The notes beneath the pieces are model-generated. The model saw nothing but the letters and a program-made list of their open reading frames with translations. It did no database searches and was not told the DNA's origin. From Porodaedalea pini (taxonomy: Eukaryota; Basidiomycota; Agaricomycetes; Hymenochaetales; Hymenochaetaceae), in contig NBAY01000092.1 of NCBI GenBank assembly GCA_002794775.1, positions 62,001 through 126,000 of the forward strand: DNA of 64,000 nucleotides, read 5' to 3'. The position numbers and the translations under genes were made by a program. Within the stretch, counting starts at the first letter, position 1. Each line of letters opens with the position of its first letter. Of this stretch, positions 47,245 to 59,186 are shown one piece after another.

Positions 47245-47658
47245 TAGTTACTGGATTGATTTCGGATCCTGTAGGTCGTAGTCTACCGGGTCTCGTCGCT
47301 AAGAGCGCAAAGCAGTCTCCAAAGATTGACAGACCGCGGGACTTCCTATTGTCCTTGTATTTCACTGGAGCAACCCGAAGAGAAGCACAAGCTAGTCATG
47401 GCATGATTGTCTTGTTTTCTTGTTCCTCATTTCTAAGTATGTTCGAATTGCTGCCCTTTCGCCGTGTCTCATTCTAGAATGGAAACTGTGGGAACGTGTA
47501 GAAGTTTGTGGGACCACATGTTTGCCGATCCGAAAATCATTTGCTTTCAGGTCATTCAGCGGAGTACGCTCACCTCTCCTTCAGCTCAAACTTGTAAGTA
47601 AACAAACTCGCTTCCAGCACACCCGTACTAACAAGGGGCTGTACTCATTCAGTTCACC

Positions 47659-49393
47659 ATGACAGATATTGCTTCACTAGTGTTAGGCATACCATCCTAC
47701 GTTGAAGGGTTTGTCAAAGTTGGAAGAACCGTTCTGAAGTACAAATCGTTGGCGAGCGACCATATCGAAACCGTCGAGGATGCAATTTTCTGTGCTAGGA
47801 CGTTACAATACTATGCCGGATTCGTGAATGTGAAGGACCCAGATACTCTCAACCATCCATCACGCCCACTTCTAGAAGAGGCCCTCGGCCACGCATCCGA
47901 CGCCCTTGATACAGCGCGAGGCATTCTTCACAGCTGGACATTGCGTCTCAACCCTGATACTAAACCCCATGGACGAATGATATTGGCTAAGCTGGCAAGC
48001 TCGGTCGCCGAGAGGATTATTAGCAGTAAAGGTGATGGGCTCGAAGCTATCCCGAGGCGAAGTCACATGGCCAATCTGAAGCTGGTCTCAGAAGCCTTGT
48101 TTCTTGCCTTCGGCTGTGTAGAAATAAAGGAGGCTATGGCGAGGCTTAATAAATGGATAACCCGTCTTGGACAGCTCCTCCTCACGTCGCCAAATTTACG
48201 AGTAATTCGCAGAGATGCCTTGGGTACCAGAGAAAGGCACAAATAAATAGCGGATGATGTCGCCTTTGTTGCTTGTGCTCGTGAACGTGTAACCACGGAA
48301 CGCAAAGTCTCCGTTCTGGGTGCTGCACACTTGGAATCTATGTTTGACATCGATCCCGACCACAAGTCCAAGATATATCACTTGGTGGACGGCGACTTCT
48401 CTGGCTATATAGTCGACATCTGCGATCTCAATCTTCGATGGTCAAGAGCAGTATTCGAAGCTGAGAAACGCGACACGCTGAAGATATGTCGGCTTTTCGC
48501 TGAGCTACCATCTGATAGCGAGACCGGAGCTCGAGCTAGTGTCAGGATCTTACCATGCGCCGAATATGCGATCGCAGATGCAGGGAAAAAAACATTATCT
48601 CCTTTTCCGCCTTCCACCTGATACGGGAATGCCTTGCACGCTTCGTAGCCTACTAATTTCCGGCCCTGCCCAGCACTCCCTCAACTCTCGTCTCGAGTTT
48701 TGCGTCAAACTCGGGACATCGGTTCTCATAGTCCACTCGCTCGGACTGGTTCACAAGAATATACGTCCTGAGTCTGTCCTTGTTACCAATAGCCTTCATT
48801 CCGGCCTCCTTCCTGAGCAGCTCTGGACACCCTACTTGATTTCATTCGGCCAGGCTCGCCTGTCGGCAGGGCCCTCCGATTTGACATCCTACGTCGGAGC
48901 CGCTCTGGCACGGACTCTGTACGTGCATCCGCGCCATACCTCGTCGACCAAGAGAAAAAAGTTTCAAATGCGCGACGATATCTATAGCCTTGGCCTCTGC
49001 TTCCTCGAGATTGCGATTTGGAAATCTTTGTTCAAATGGGACGCCGAGAAAGGTGGCTTTGTATGCGACTTCAGCCTCCTGCAAATTTCAGACGATCACT
49101 ATGAGCAGGTATTGCGGAGCAGAGGCCGATCGATACACCATGACAAGTGCTGTATTCGTCGCTACGATATCATAGAGTTCGCGAGAAAACAAGTCCCTGC
49201 CACGATGGGAGATACCTTCAGAGATATCGTGGTTGATTGCTTACTCTTTGGAGATGCCGATACTATGTCGTATGATGCGACTCTGGACAGAACTCACGAG
49301 GTGGACTCAGAGGATGATAAAGCCAATTTGCAGAGCGTTATGTTCGTGCAGAAGATATTGGTGAAGCTTCGTACTCTCGTACTTGCTTTCTAA
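47659..49393 (+). pseudogene. PKc: pseudokinase gene disrupted by a stop and a frameshift
   Basis: Starts MTDIASLVLGIPSYVEG and is closely similar to PKa throughout. An in-frame TAA at 48244-48246 ends the helical domain after about 195 codons. A run of seven A at 48586-48592 shifts the frame by one relative to PKa. Downstream the kinase-like half is otherwise open, with LVHKNIRPES (HKN instead of HRD), SFGQAR at the DFG place and RDDIYSLG. As written, only the N-terminal helical domain would be made. The A-run shift could be a sequencing or assembly error; the TAA is less easily dismissed. Confidence 0.8.
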
Positions 49394-49959
49394 CAGTACG
49401 CGAGATGGAGCACTCTTTTTACCCTAGAGATTATGATCATGTTCATACTCAAGAGTCAGTAGTAACGGACGTTCTTACTTGAACTGATTCAGAATGTTTC
49501 AACGAACTTGGAGTAACGTCAAAGACTTTTAGTGCTCATGTGTGTGTATGTATTCGACATTTGTATAAGCGATAAGTGATGTGTCGTGAGCTTGGAGAAT
49601 CTGGTTTTGTCTCACTGAGGTCCCTAGCTCGCCGCTTTAAGTGAACCGTCTTACTGTGAGTCGATTTCGAACAATATTAATATGAAACCGGATGGAAGTT
49701 TAGCCCATTCTCCACAGCCCAGAAGAAGCTTTAACATTCGCGGCACGATCGGGTGGTGATAAGACACGACACGGAGAAGCTAGCAGTGTTGATAGATGTA
49801 TTCATGAGCATGAGGCCATGCCTAGGCTGGTCTGCAAGTTTGCGAACTAACCAACAACAATAAGCTCCAGCCCTCCCCCGTTGATCCGTGATCTACTACT
49901 GCCATGCTCTAACATGCATGGTTGGATCTATTTGAACTTCACGGATCCGAAGCCGCCAT

Positions 49960-51005
49960 TATTTCCTTACAGCTAATTCATCTCAGTTTTGGGTGTCGAG
50001 TTGGCCGACGACAGAGCCTCCACTCAATCTTATATCTTCACGTTGCTGAGCTAACTGTACACTACATATGATGGGGTAACTTCTCAATAAACTGCACATT
50101 ACGCATTCGTTATACTCCTCTGAATGCATCTCGGAGCTTATATTTGCATAGAAGATGGGACTCTTGCATTGGCCGGCTGCGTGTCAGCTAGACGTCCCGT
50201 GGACTTGGAATTAATGATCATGAGGTTCCTCGCCTCCGAAATCGCCAGGTCGCCGTGATCTAGTCCGACGTTGATCGGGAACGCGAAGACAGAATCGTCC
50301 CTGTCACTGTTGATAAGTAATATTCATGTCATCCAAACGGAGGCCGTCTTGTGCGAAAGATTTGCAATGACAAAAGGATGGTCAAGCATTGCACTTGACG
50401 GAACCGAATTCTTGTAATCTATAATTGGCTCATACTGAGCATTTGCAATTTGGGCCTGTCCGTGAGTCGCAAGCTACTGAAGCAGGTCGTCAAGACTTTG
50501 ACCGCGCGGTCAGGTTTATGGTTCTGTCAGATTTCAGTTGTCACGCGATCGTGGAGGCCGGAAGCAAATCTCTGTAGTGGACCCCGGACACTCGAACCTT
50601 GTGGGACGGAGTAGGTCCATAATGGTCCTACGCGGGTGCCACGGCCAAGGTTGATTTGTCATTCTGCTTGTCCTCCCATCTGCCGTTGCAAAGCCTGACA
50701 ATGGAGCGTTTCCGAGAAGCTGGCTTTAGCAGGCGAGGAAGCAATGAGCGTTGGGGGTCATGGACATGCATGGTTAGATCCTGATGATGTGCATGGCATT
50801 AATATTGAGCCCCTTACAGCGCTTGTTTGTCTTCCAGAGCGTCCCCATATTTCAAGCGTGTTACTACGGTTTCTTCCATGATAATTACCAAATGACCGCA
50901 GTCGGCCCAACCGATTAGTGTAGAGAACAAATATAAAAAAGGCTTGCAAAGAGCAGGACAGAGACATCGCGATTAATATTTCTGTCCTTAGAAGTCCGTA
51001 TAGGA
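49960..51005. repeat. R1 intergenic repeat, copy d
   Basis: Follows PKc as copy a follows PKa. Anchors at 50044 and 50579. It ends near 51005 where similarity to copy a stops. No coding frame conserved. Confidence 0.8.
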
Positions 51006-53624
51006 TCCTGTAAAGCGTCACAAAGGCTAATCGGTAAAAACCGGACGAGTAGATCACGTGGTACATTTTTTTTACCTGCACATCAGGCCGTTGTTTCATT
51101 GTTTGACCAGCATCTCGAGCCGTTTCATTCAAGTACGCCGCACGTTGGGATGTGGTAGTGCAGTGGTAATACTAATAGGTTAACCCTGTGCGTGAAACTA
51201 CTACACGATTGTCAGGCTTTTCTCAAACATATTCCCATGCGGCGATGTCCAAAGTCTATCCTCTCCTTGCCGCCATGAATCATTGAATGCAGTCGTGTCT
51301 AAGTCATCCTTTACATGGTAGGTTCATGTATTCATAACATAAATGTGGCGATGCGCGCGCAGGCTGAAAGCTGGTTTCGTGCAGATTATCGGCGGGTTTC
51401 TGGACAAGTTCTTACAGGGCACCCTTTTCTGCCAGGCATGTCCGTTTTCTTATTCCTCGACCTTTTGAGCCCTAGTTCACCATGCACTACAATTCATAAA
51501 CTATTTCTCGTGGCATAGCGATGACGACAACGCGTAGCTCGTTTGTAAGGTCATTGCTCTCTTTGTCATAACTCTTTCTGAACTCCGTTTGGTCCTCGTC
51601 ATTCATGAATGCCGTCTTGTGCTGTGCTACATGTATGTGTATTGCTGCTGCCGACAGAAATTAAATGCGCTGGTGTAAATGTAAAGTATCGAGTATTATA
51701 CTGACCTCGACAACGCGGTGCTTGGTGGCAGACAGGATGACAGGATGACAGGCAACGAGCTTATGGTGCGCCATACTTCTCTTTCTTGACGTGCCTTTCT
51801 GATACTGATCACTTGCTACAGGTCTCTTTAATTGTCATATCGTCCAGTACTGCTTCTGCTGGCGCCATCTCCGGTCCCTGGTGGTTCCCGTTCCTATCGT
51901 GCTTGTTGCTGTCGTCCTTGGTACGTAAATTTGTCTTGCTTTCGTGATCCATAACTCTTATGCGTATATAGATTAGATGTACTGCATTGCGACGAGCTAA
52001 GACGTCTCATCATGCAGTTGTGTACGTTCTCCACGCTTATATTTCTCGCATCTACTCCATGACTGATTCATTCTCGACACATAGCTGCGGCATGTCTGAG
52101 TTGAGCGTTTGGTACGCTGTGCTTTATCACCACAAAATAGCATGAGCTAATGAGCTCCTAACAACATGTTCCAGATCGTTTTGCTGGAACAGTACGGATG
52201 TATGGAATACAGTCGTATTAGGGCGGTATGGGATGCATGGACAAATGGTGCTCATGGTATCAGTGGGCGATACCCCCGTCGCGCGTTTCTCGGCACACTT
52301 CCTCTCTGGAAAAAGCTGAAGGGCGGCTGCAGTGGTCCGTGTTCGTTTATGTTTTAGCTATTGCCTTGATCAATTTTCTCTTTGCCCTTTATCTACGCCT
52401 TTTATCCTTCTCTTCATCCTATGTCTATGCGCCTCTCATTTTTCTCATCCATCCTAGCCTAGCATTTTGGTTCTTTCCATTTTCAGTACCATCTTTTAAT
52501 ACAGCTTGCACTTTGTGAGTCAAATTCATGTGCGCCACGGCTTTATGGCGAATACTAAGTTCATATCCTTGATGTTCGACGTGGCACCTTCCCTTCCCTC
52601 CTTCCAGATACAAAGAGAAGTTGAAATAATGCAGCATCTTGATGTCTATGTGCGTTTCTCTTTGCTGGCTTTCCTACTCTCGTTCCTAATCTTTTTTTCT
52701 TATCACTCGTCGCATTTCGACAGTAATGGCAAGCCGAGCGTAGGTTCGTACGACCACGACGTAAAGGCGGGCCTGGACATCTCAAGCGATCCAGGCATGT
52801 GCAGACTGGCTAGTTCAGCATATGTTCGAAAGGCCTTGCTCTGACAGCGTGAATGGCGCTAGGGTGCGAGGGCAGACCACAAGGGATGTTTTCAGGGTCA
52901 CACATCTGTTGGAAAAGTGAAGCTCCCGCGCGATCTCTGAGGTGCATTGATGTAAGCTTGCAATTTTCTCTCAAAGTCGTTGTTACGAGCTCATCTTTTT
53001 CCTGCCGACTTCCGTTCGATTGACGAAATCTGAAGGATACACGCTCGTGCAGCGGTAATTCCATTCAGGGAAACCCCTCGAGTGGTTTGGGCCGGCATCT
53101 AGTGCATCGCTGTCATACTTTCAACATCACAATAGGGCTCTTCGTAGCTGTTTCTCGTCCTTCTCAGCATCCGAAGACTAGATTCCAACATAAACCGTAT
53201 AGAATCGGCTTCATCTTCACTCTTCCCAAAAGTGTGTCTTTGATTCGTCTTGCATAGGTGATTACCATGGCTTAAAGCCGCATATCTGACTTATCTGCCG
53301 CTGGAGCATTCATTCTCTGGTTTCAAGATGATGATCGACGTGATTAGCCACCTTCAGAACACATATCTTACACTGCGAAGCTCGTCATCTCAAGATCGAC
53401 TCTGACGATTGCATGCGAAGAAGGATACAACGCTTGATCTTGTTTTGAGTGACCAAATGGGCCACTTTCCTCGATCAGTTGTTGAGAAAATCAGTTTTCT
53501 TCAGGCTCTGCATAATGTGTTACGTAAAGTGTGTTCGTCTCCCTTCGATGTTGCTTTTATTTTTGACGCTCTCTTTGCAGGGTCAATACTCCGCCAAACT
53601 TTGCAGATGCAAAGATGCCGTTAT
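51006..53624. other. Spacer unique to cassette 3
   Basis: About 2.6 kb between two R1 copies. I see no recognisable protein, terminal inverted repeats or LTR. Open frames up to 112 codons (for example 52506-52844) lack any family motif. It may be an old insertion or a decayed gene. Confidence 0.4.
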
Positions 53625-54480
53625 TGTTTTTGAAACAATTTTTTCTCATTTTTGGGTGTCAAGCTGGCTGACGACAGCATCCCCACGGCCACCACTCGAC
53701 CTTATAGCATCGCAACCGCCTCGCTCGTCATACGTTCCTGGGAGACTGTAGAAATGCAAGTACGTCATGTTTGCATTCGTGAACCGCCTTCTTGCTGAGC
53801 TAACTGTATACTGTGTATAGTGAGTAACTTCTCGATAAACTGCACATTCCGCACCCTTCTGAATATAGAATGGAGTTTATATCTGCTACTCGATGCATAG
53901 AAGACGGACCACTGGTTTGCTGCGTCCCGTTGTACTTGGAATTAATGATCATGAGGTCCTTCTCCGAGAACGCCAGGTCGCCGTGATCGGACTAGATCGG
54001 AAACGCGAAGAAAGAATTGTCCCCTGTTACTAGTACTGTTGAGAAGTTATTCTCATATCTTCCAAACGCAGGTCGTCTTGTGTGAAAGCTTTGTAATGAA
54101 CAAAGGGATGGACAAGCATTGCACTTTGGCGGATCGGAGTTCTTGTAGTCTATGATTGGCTCACTATGAGCATTCGAAAATGGGCCTATCCGTGAGTCGC
54201 AAGCTACTGAAGCAGGTCGTCAAGACTCTGACTGCTCGGTTAGGTTTACGGTTCTGTCAGATCTCAATTGTCCTTGTGAGTTGCGCGATCGCAAAGCCCG
54301 GAAGCAAATTTCTCTAGTGGACCCCGGACACTTGAGCCTTGTGGGACGGCATAGGTCCATAATGATCCTAGGAGGTGCCGCGGCCAACGTCGGTTTGTCA
54401 TTCTGCTTGACCTCCTGCCTACCTCGCCGCTGCAGGACTCCGCTCCTCAACTGTCCCAGCTCAGAACACCCGCTTGAACA
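53625..54480. repeat. R1 intergenic repeat, copy e
   Basis: Second R1 copy in cassette 3, anchors at 53793 and 54321, abutting the TKL-a3 start. An open frame that runs from inside R1 into TKL-a3 exon 2 is fortuitous. Confidence 0.8.
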
Positions 54481-54485
54481 TATTC

Positions 54486-55834
54486 ATGACCGAGACTCTG
54501 AAAGCCTCGATCGATGCAAGTACGTCGTTCCTATATTTCAACTCTGGTTATCGGCTCAGAATCTGGAAGATCTGTTGTCTAGTGGTCTGCCCGCACTAGA
54601 TTATACTACCTTCAAAAAACAGCATTTCAACTTCCCTAATGGTGTCCGGGCCATTCTAACCAAGGGAAAGATGGATCTGAACATTTCTGGAACTATACAG
54701 ACTAAGGTAAGTCTGCAAAAATACCTCAATCTTCCGGGTAATATAGCTGACGATGATCCTTCAAAGGATGTCGTTCTCAAGACGATTAATGGCCGATTTG
54801 CTGACAGATCCAGCGCGGAACGGACTGAAAAGTTACTTCAGGTTTGTGCTAGATTCGTCACTGAATTTGTAATCTAGAAGACGAGATTGCTTCACAGTAT
54901 TTTGACCGCGAAGCGGGTATATGGAGACATACCGTTTCTCACCCCAACATCCTCGAGCTCTACGGTTACATGACTGTCCCAGGCGAAACATTCCCTTCCC
55001 TCGTCAGTCCGTACTATCCAGAGGGTAACCTTCGTGCGTACATTGAAGAGCAGACGAACCATGCCTTGCCCGCGAAGCAAAGAATAAAGCTAGTTAGTCA
55101 AACACATCGCTAGACTATTAGTAATTATGCTCACACTTCCATTGCACCAGACATGCGACATCGCTCGCGGTCTTGACTTCCGTATGTGTTCTGCCATCTT
55201 ACAACCGGAACCGTGTCATCTCCTGAAGACGTCAGACTGATTCGCTCCTTAGTACACAACCTGTCTCCGGTGATTGTGCACAGAGATATTAGAGCGGTAG
55301 GTGTGGTGCACACAGTTCATGTGCTGCTGGCTAATGTACTCTTATCAGAGTAATGCTCTAGTGCGAGATGAAGAAGGTGTCCTTTCGGCAGTGATCATTG
55401 ACTTCGGGTCTGCGAAGCTCTCGGATCCTGAGCTGTTCAAGATTCTGAATTCCACTCATGTTAGTGCCATAGCGTGGTCGCCACCTGAGTATGTCATGCA
55501 CCCAGATACATATGCAAGCCCTACCACATACGGAGATGTTTGGTCACTGGCATGTACGTGTCTTGAGGCAAGTAAAGCTGCTCTCTGGCCATGACTTTTT
55601 TCTAATATCGAACATAACTAGATTTTTACTGCCATGGATCCATATCCAGACTGGTGCGATATCGACGACTCGCTCACCAACGGTGAAGCACCCGAAAGGC
55701 CCCCAAAGGAGCTTGTTGATATCGATGATTTGCTATGGAGTTTCTTGGAGCGATGCTGGGACCAGTCGCCCGAGCTGAGACCGTCCGCCACAGACGTGGT
55801 CCTCGAGCTCGAGAAAATGCTATTGTACACTTAG
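54486..55834 (+). CDS. TKL-a3: short tyrosine-kinase-like protein kinase, eight exons
   Basis: Exons 54486-54519, 54570-54706, 54767-54841, 54898-55092, 55151-55181, 55255-55298, 55349-55567 and 55622-55834 sum to 948 nt, 315 codons plus stop. The ATG at 54486 gives a 34-nt first exon (MTETLKASIDA), the same size and phase as TKL-a2. Motifs: DVVLKTI (ATP lysine), FDREAGIW, HPNILELYG, VIVHRDIRASNALV, IIDFGSAKL, SPPEYV, CWDQSPELRPSATD. HRDIR with Arg two residues after the Asp resembles the tyrosine-kinase catalytic loop, though overall features are TKL-like. The last intron has a GC donor (GAG then GCAAGT). Exons of 195, 31 and 44 nt equal those of TKL-a2. No damaged motif seen. Confidence 0.82.
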
Positions 55835-56022
55835 TATCCTGTTTTGTGACGCAGCTTTTGGCTCGAACACAATGCTTCATGTTCACTACGCACTTCACCA
55901 ATAAGAAATGTTGTATCCTCCTCTTTCATCATGAATGTAACAAAGTCAAAAACGAGAACAACCGTTATCAAGTCCGCTCTAGAGTCCATAAGGAGAGGCA
56001 GCAGAACTACGTAGTGTGTTGG

Positions 56023-58806
56023 TCACATCATGAAAATTAGAATTTGGTCCACCAAGTCTTTCGCGGAGGGCCTCCTATCCACTTTCGAGTCCCAAACACG
56101 ATTTAGAAATTCCCAATGCTGGCTTCGGATGTCCTTCTGAAGCGCAGGCAGACCTCCGTTTTTTTTTATTTTCTTGAAGCTGTGAAGATCATAGTAATAG
56201 GGGCGCTTGTCGTACAAGACCTTGATTATTGTTCAGCCAGTAATTAGATGGGGGAGGAGAGACGGAAATACCTCTAAGAAAACACATCCAAACGCATATA
56301 TATCCCCTTGCAGAGAAACTCGTCGATGCTCAGTCGGTTTCTTCTTTCCAGAGAAACCTAGGACCAGGCTCTTCCTTACTTCCATGAGCTCTGGAGCTAG
56401 ATATACATCATTTGTGTGCTGCATCGACGTAAGCTTGCTTTCGTCAGAGTAAGTATTCAAGTCTGAGACTCCGAAATCATTCAGCTTCGCCACCAGACCA
56501 GGCGCGAAACTTCCCGTCGCAAGCAAAATATTTGGCTGTAGAGATATAACTATGGTAAGTGACGACGTCGTTTAAATACTGCCCAAACACGTACTGGACG
56601 AAGATCGCCATGGGCTAGTCCCTGAACCTGATGCACTATGGAAAAAGTGAGTATGTATCAGCTAATGAGAATTGGCGAAGGAAAAATAAATACTTGCAGT
56701 ATTGGAGAGCTTGAGCGACCTCATAAAGCTAAAATGAAGTCAGAAAATAGCTACTTATAAGGATAAATAAAACATACATAACCGAGCTTCTCCCCTTCGC
56801 CAACCCTACCAGCATTTCTCTCCAGATAGTCGTCGAGTGTATAACTGCAAAGTTTAGACACGAGTCCAGGTAGCTCCTCCTGAGGATGAATACAGAAACC
56901 AAGGAGTGTATTGATGTTCTTGTGTGATAATCCAACCCAATACTTTGCTTCGCGTATTAAGCGCTGCTTCAGAGTAAGATAGGTCAAAGAACAAAAATCT
57001 GGTAACCAACCTCCTTTGTCCTCTCTGGATCGGCCTTTTTGCATTTGAAGAATTTGACTGCATACTAAACACCGAGCATCATAAATCCCTGACTTCTCAT
57101 TTATATAGCTCGCTTACCTCTTCAGATCCATGTTCTGCAGGATATCGCAATACATTCGAGAAGGAGCCCATCCCTACGCGTTCTCCTCCTCCAGAAAGGT
57201 TAACTTTTTTTTCAGTCAATCCAGTCTCTTCTAATCCTAAGACGGCGAATATTAGGTAATGGACTAGTGCAAATATGATAGTTCACGTACTGCTAATTGC
57301 TTCTTGACGAAGTGAAAAATTCTTGGTGGAATTACCATAATATACAAGTGTCGCCTCGCTATCTACAGAAGAAAGGCGAGGGGCAGAAAACTGCTTGTTG
57401 TCGGGCCCCTCGTAGTGCTTCATATCATCGCCAGCGCCTAGACAAGCCACAAGGTCCTAGTGTGCATAATTAGCCAAGTTATATCAAGTTTGGCTCAGTA
57501 CGTACATCGCGGAGGGAGGCCATAGCACATAAATAGTTTTCCAAAAAAGAGATCGCCTGTATTCTCATTGACACCCAATTATCAGAGTTGATGAGTATGG
57601 AGAATGCATAGGTTACACTTTAAAATAGCAATCAGTTTCAGAATGGACAGTCAGCAGATACTGCGTACGGTACAAGCAGCTCGTAGAGCGGGAGGATGTC
57701 ATTGAAGTGCTCGTGGCGTAGATATAATAGTCTGACAAGACTTAGTGCCAATTTTTTCAATCGCGTACAAATGTCATCAATCCTGGTACGAGAACTAGTA
57801 TCACTCATCAGAGGAGCGTTCTGCCAAGCGATGCAGATGAATGGTATATTTAGAGGTGAACAGATCAGATCAACTTACAGGCGAGTCTTCGGTACTGTCG
57901 TCTTCGGTAACCTTGTCAAATAGATATACTAATTTGAGTGCAAGCATTTTAAGATCGGTCCAAACGCCTGACTCTGATAAGGAATGAGAATGAGTTTTTC
58001 TTATGAGAGAAAAATGTACTTACCTTGCTTGCCACAGTCAGGATGGCCATCGGACCACCACTGCAAAAGCCCGCCATTTGTGATACCGGTCACTTCAAGT
58101 AGCCCTATGTCTGTTTCCTCTGCATTGAGCTCTGAAAGACATGTTTTTACGATTACATCGCAAGTTTAGGTGTGACCAGTAATTAATGGAAAGACGAGAA
58201 TGACATACGCTGAAATTGCGCACACCAAGTTAAAGAAAATACGCGCTCTGTCTTTGGCGCTCCCATAACCTTTGGTAGGGAACTCTCGGAGCAGAATGCC
58301 AATGGTGCGAGTAGACCATATTGGAGCCTTTTGTACGTTTGCCTCTGAGAATGACTCAATAACAATTCAACAGAAGTGAATGCGATATGGCACTCACGGA
58401 ATATTTCAGCCTGACTTGCTCGACTTGTATTATCAAATCCATCACAAGCTCGTCAGAGTCCTTCTTGAACAAGCTAGCGATCTTATCGCGAATGCGAGCC
58501 TTTCCTATAGAAGACTTTTGAATCTCATGATATTTTTTGGAAATGCTAAGGGGCAAAAATGCGTGAATGGGCATATTTATGGGAATTGCATTCATAAACA
58601 TACTGATCAAAGACTTCTTCAGATTCTACTGATGCTTGGCTCATACCTGGCTGCTCGACAGTAAGGCCTATTGCATTTTTGCGGACTGCAAGGAGCTCGT
58701 TGTACGCAGTGATAAGCATCTCGTGCTATTCCCATCAATCAGTACAATTCAGAAAGCCATTTGTTTTGAAGCGACTTACGTTTTTTTCCAAGGTTGAGAA
58801 GGGCAT
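56023..58806 (-). CDS. TKL-b3: multi-exon kinase with helical N-terminal region
   Basis: Exon 1 (58806-58780) encodes MPFSTLEKN; exon 2 (58725-58647) reads HEMLITAYNELLAVRKNAIG, clearly helical. Further N-terminal blocks include IASLFKKDSDELVMDLI and ITNGGLLQWWSDGHPD, the latter matching the WW motif of the paralogues. Kinase motifs: VGMGSFSNV (Gly-loop, about 57.17 kb), HKNINTLLGFC, LAHGDLRP (about 56.61 kb), LNDFGVSDL (about 56.48 kb), YLAPEL, DIYAFGCVF, and C-lobe VWDSKVDRRPSA, stop at 56023-56025. The activation segment is longer than in the other copies. Catalytic Asp and DFG are present with HGD for HRD. Several middle introns are unresolved. Convergent with TKL-a3, divergent from K1d. 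Confidence 0.68.
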
Positions 58807-59186
58807 GGTGATGCAATGTTGTCTGCTGGGGATCATATGTGAGCCTAGGGCAACTTGATTTAACAAAGAAAACATTGAACGAACCACAGAAAGAAATGCA
58901 ATAATGCAACTCAATATCTAAAAGGTCTCACAGCCTGTGCGAAGACGTTTCTCCGGGAAGTGGGTCGCGAAGTGAGGGGGCCCATTGCAAGGCTCTACTT
59001 ATTGGGCAGCTAAGGTGGGCGGATTTGTGTAGAAAACAAAGGAAACAAACTGGTAGACGCCGATCAGTTTGTGCCTCATGACGCGTCCATGAGGTGGACC
59101 CCGAAAGTACATTGTTCATCACACCATTCTTTACGTTTTGTTTCTTGCATTCCATCCTTATCCTTCACTTTCAACCACCGACAACG
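58807..59186. promoter_or_regulatory. Probable shared divergent promoter, TKL-b3 / K1d
   Basis: 380 bp between the TKL-b3 and K1d ATGs, third instance of the head-to-head arrangement. No motif called. Confidence 0.35.

Noticed and set aside
52166..52844. Overlapping hydrophobic open frames
   Set aside because: Several overlapping frames with low-complexity leucine/phenylalanine content and no family motif or counterpart in other cassettes.
54281..54877. Open frame of 198 codons running from R1 into TKL-a3
   Set aside because: It starts in repeat DNA at TTG and reads through the first two introns of TKL-a3; the exon model from 54486 keeps phase with TKL-a2.
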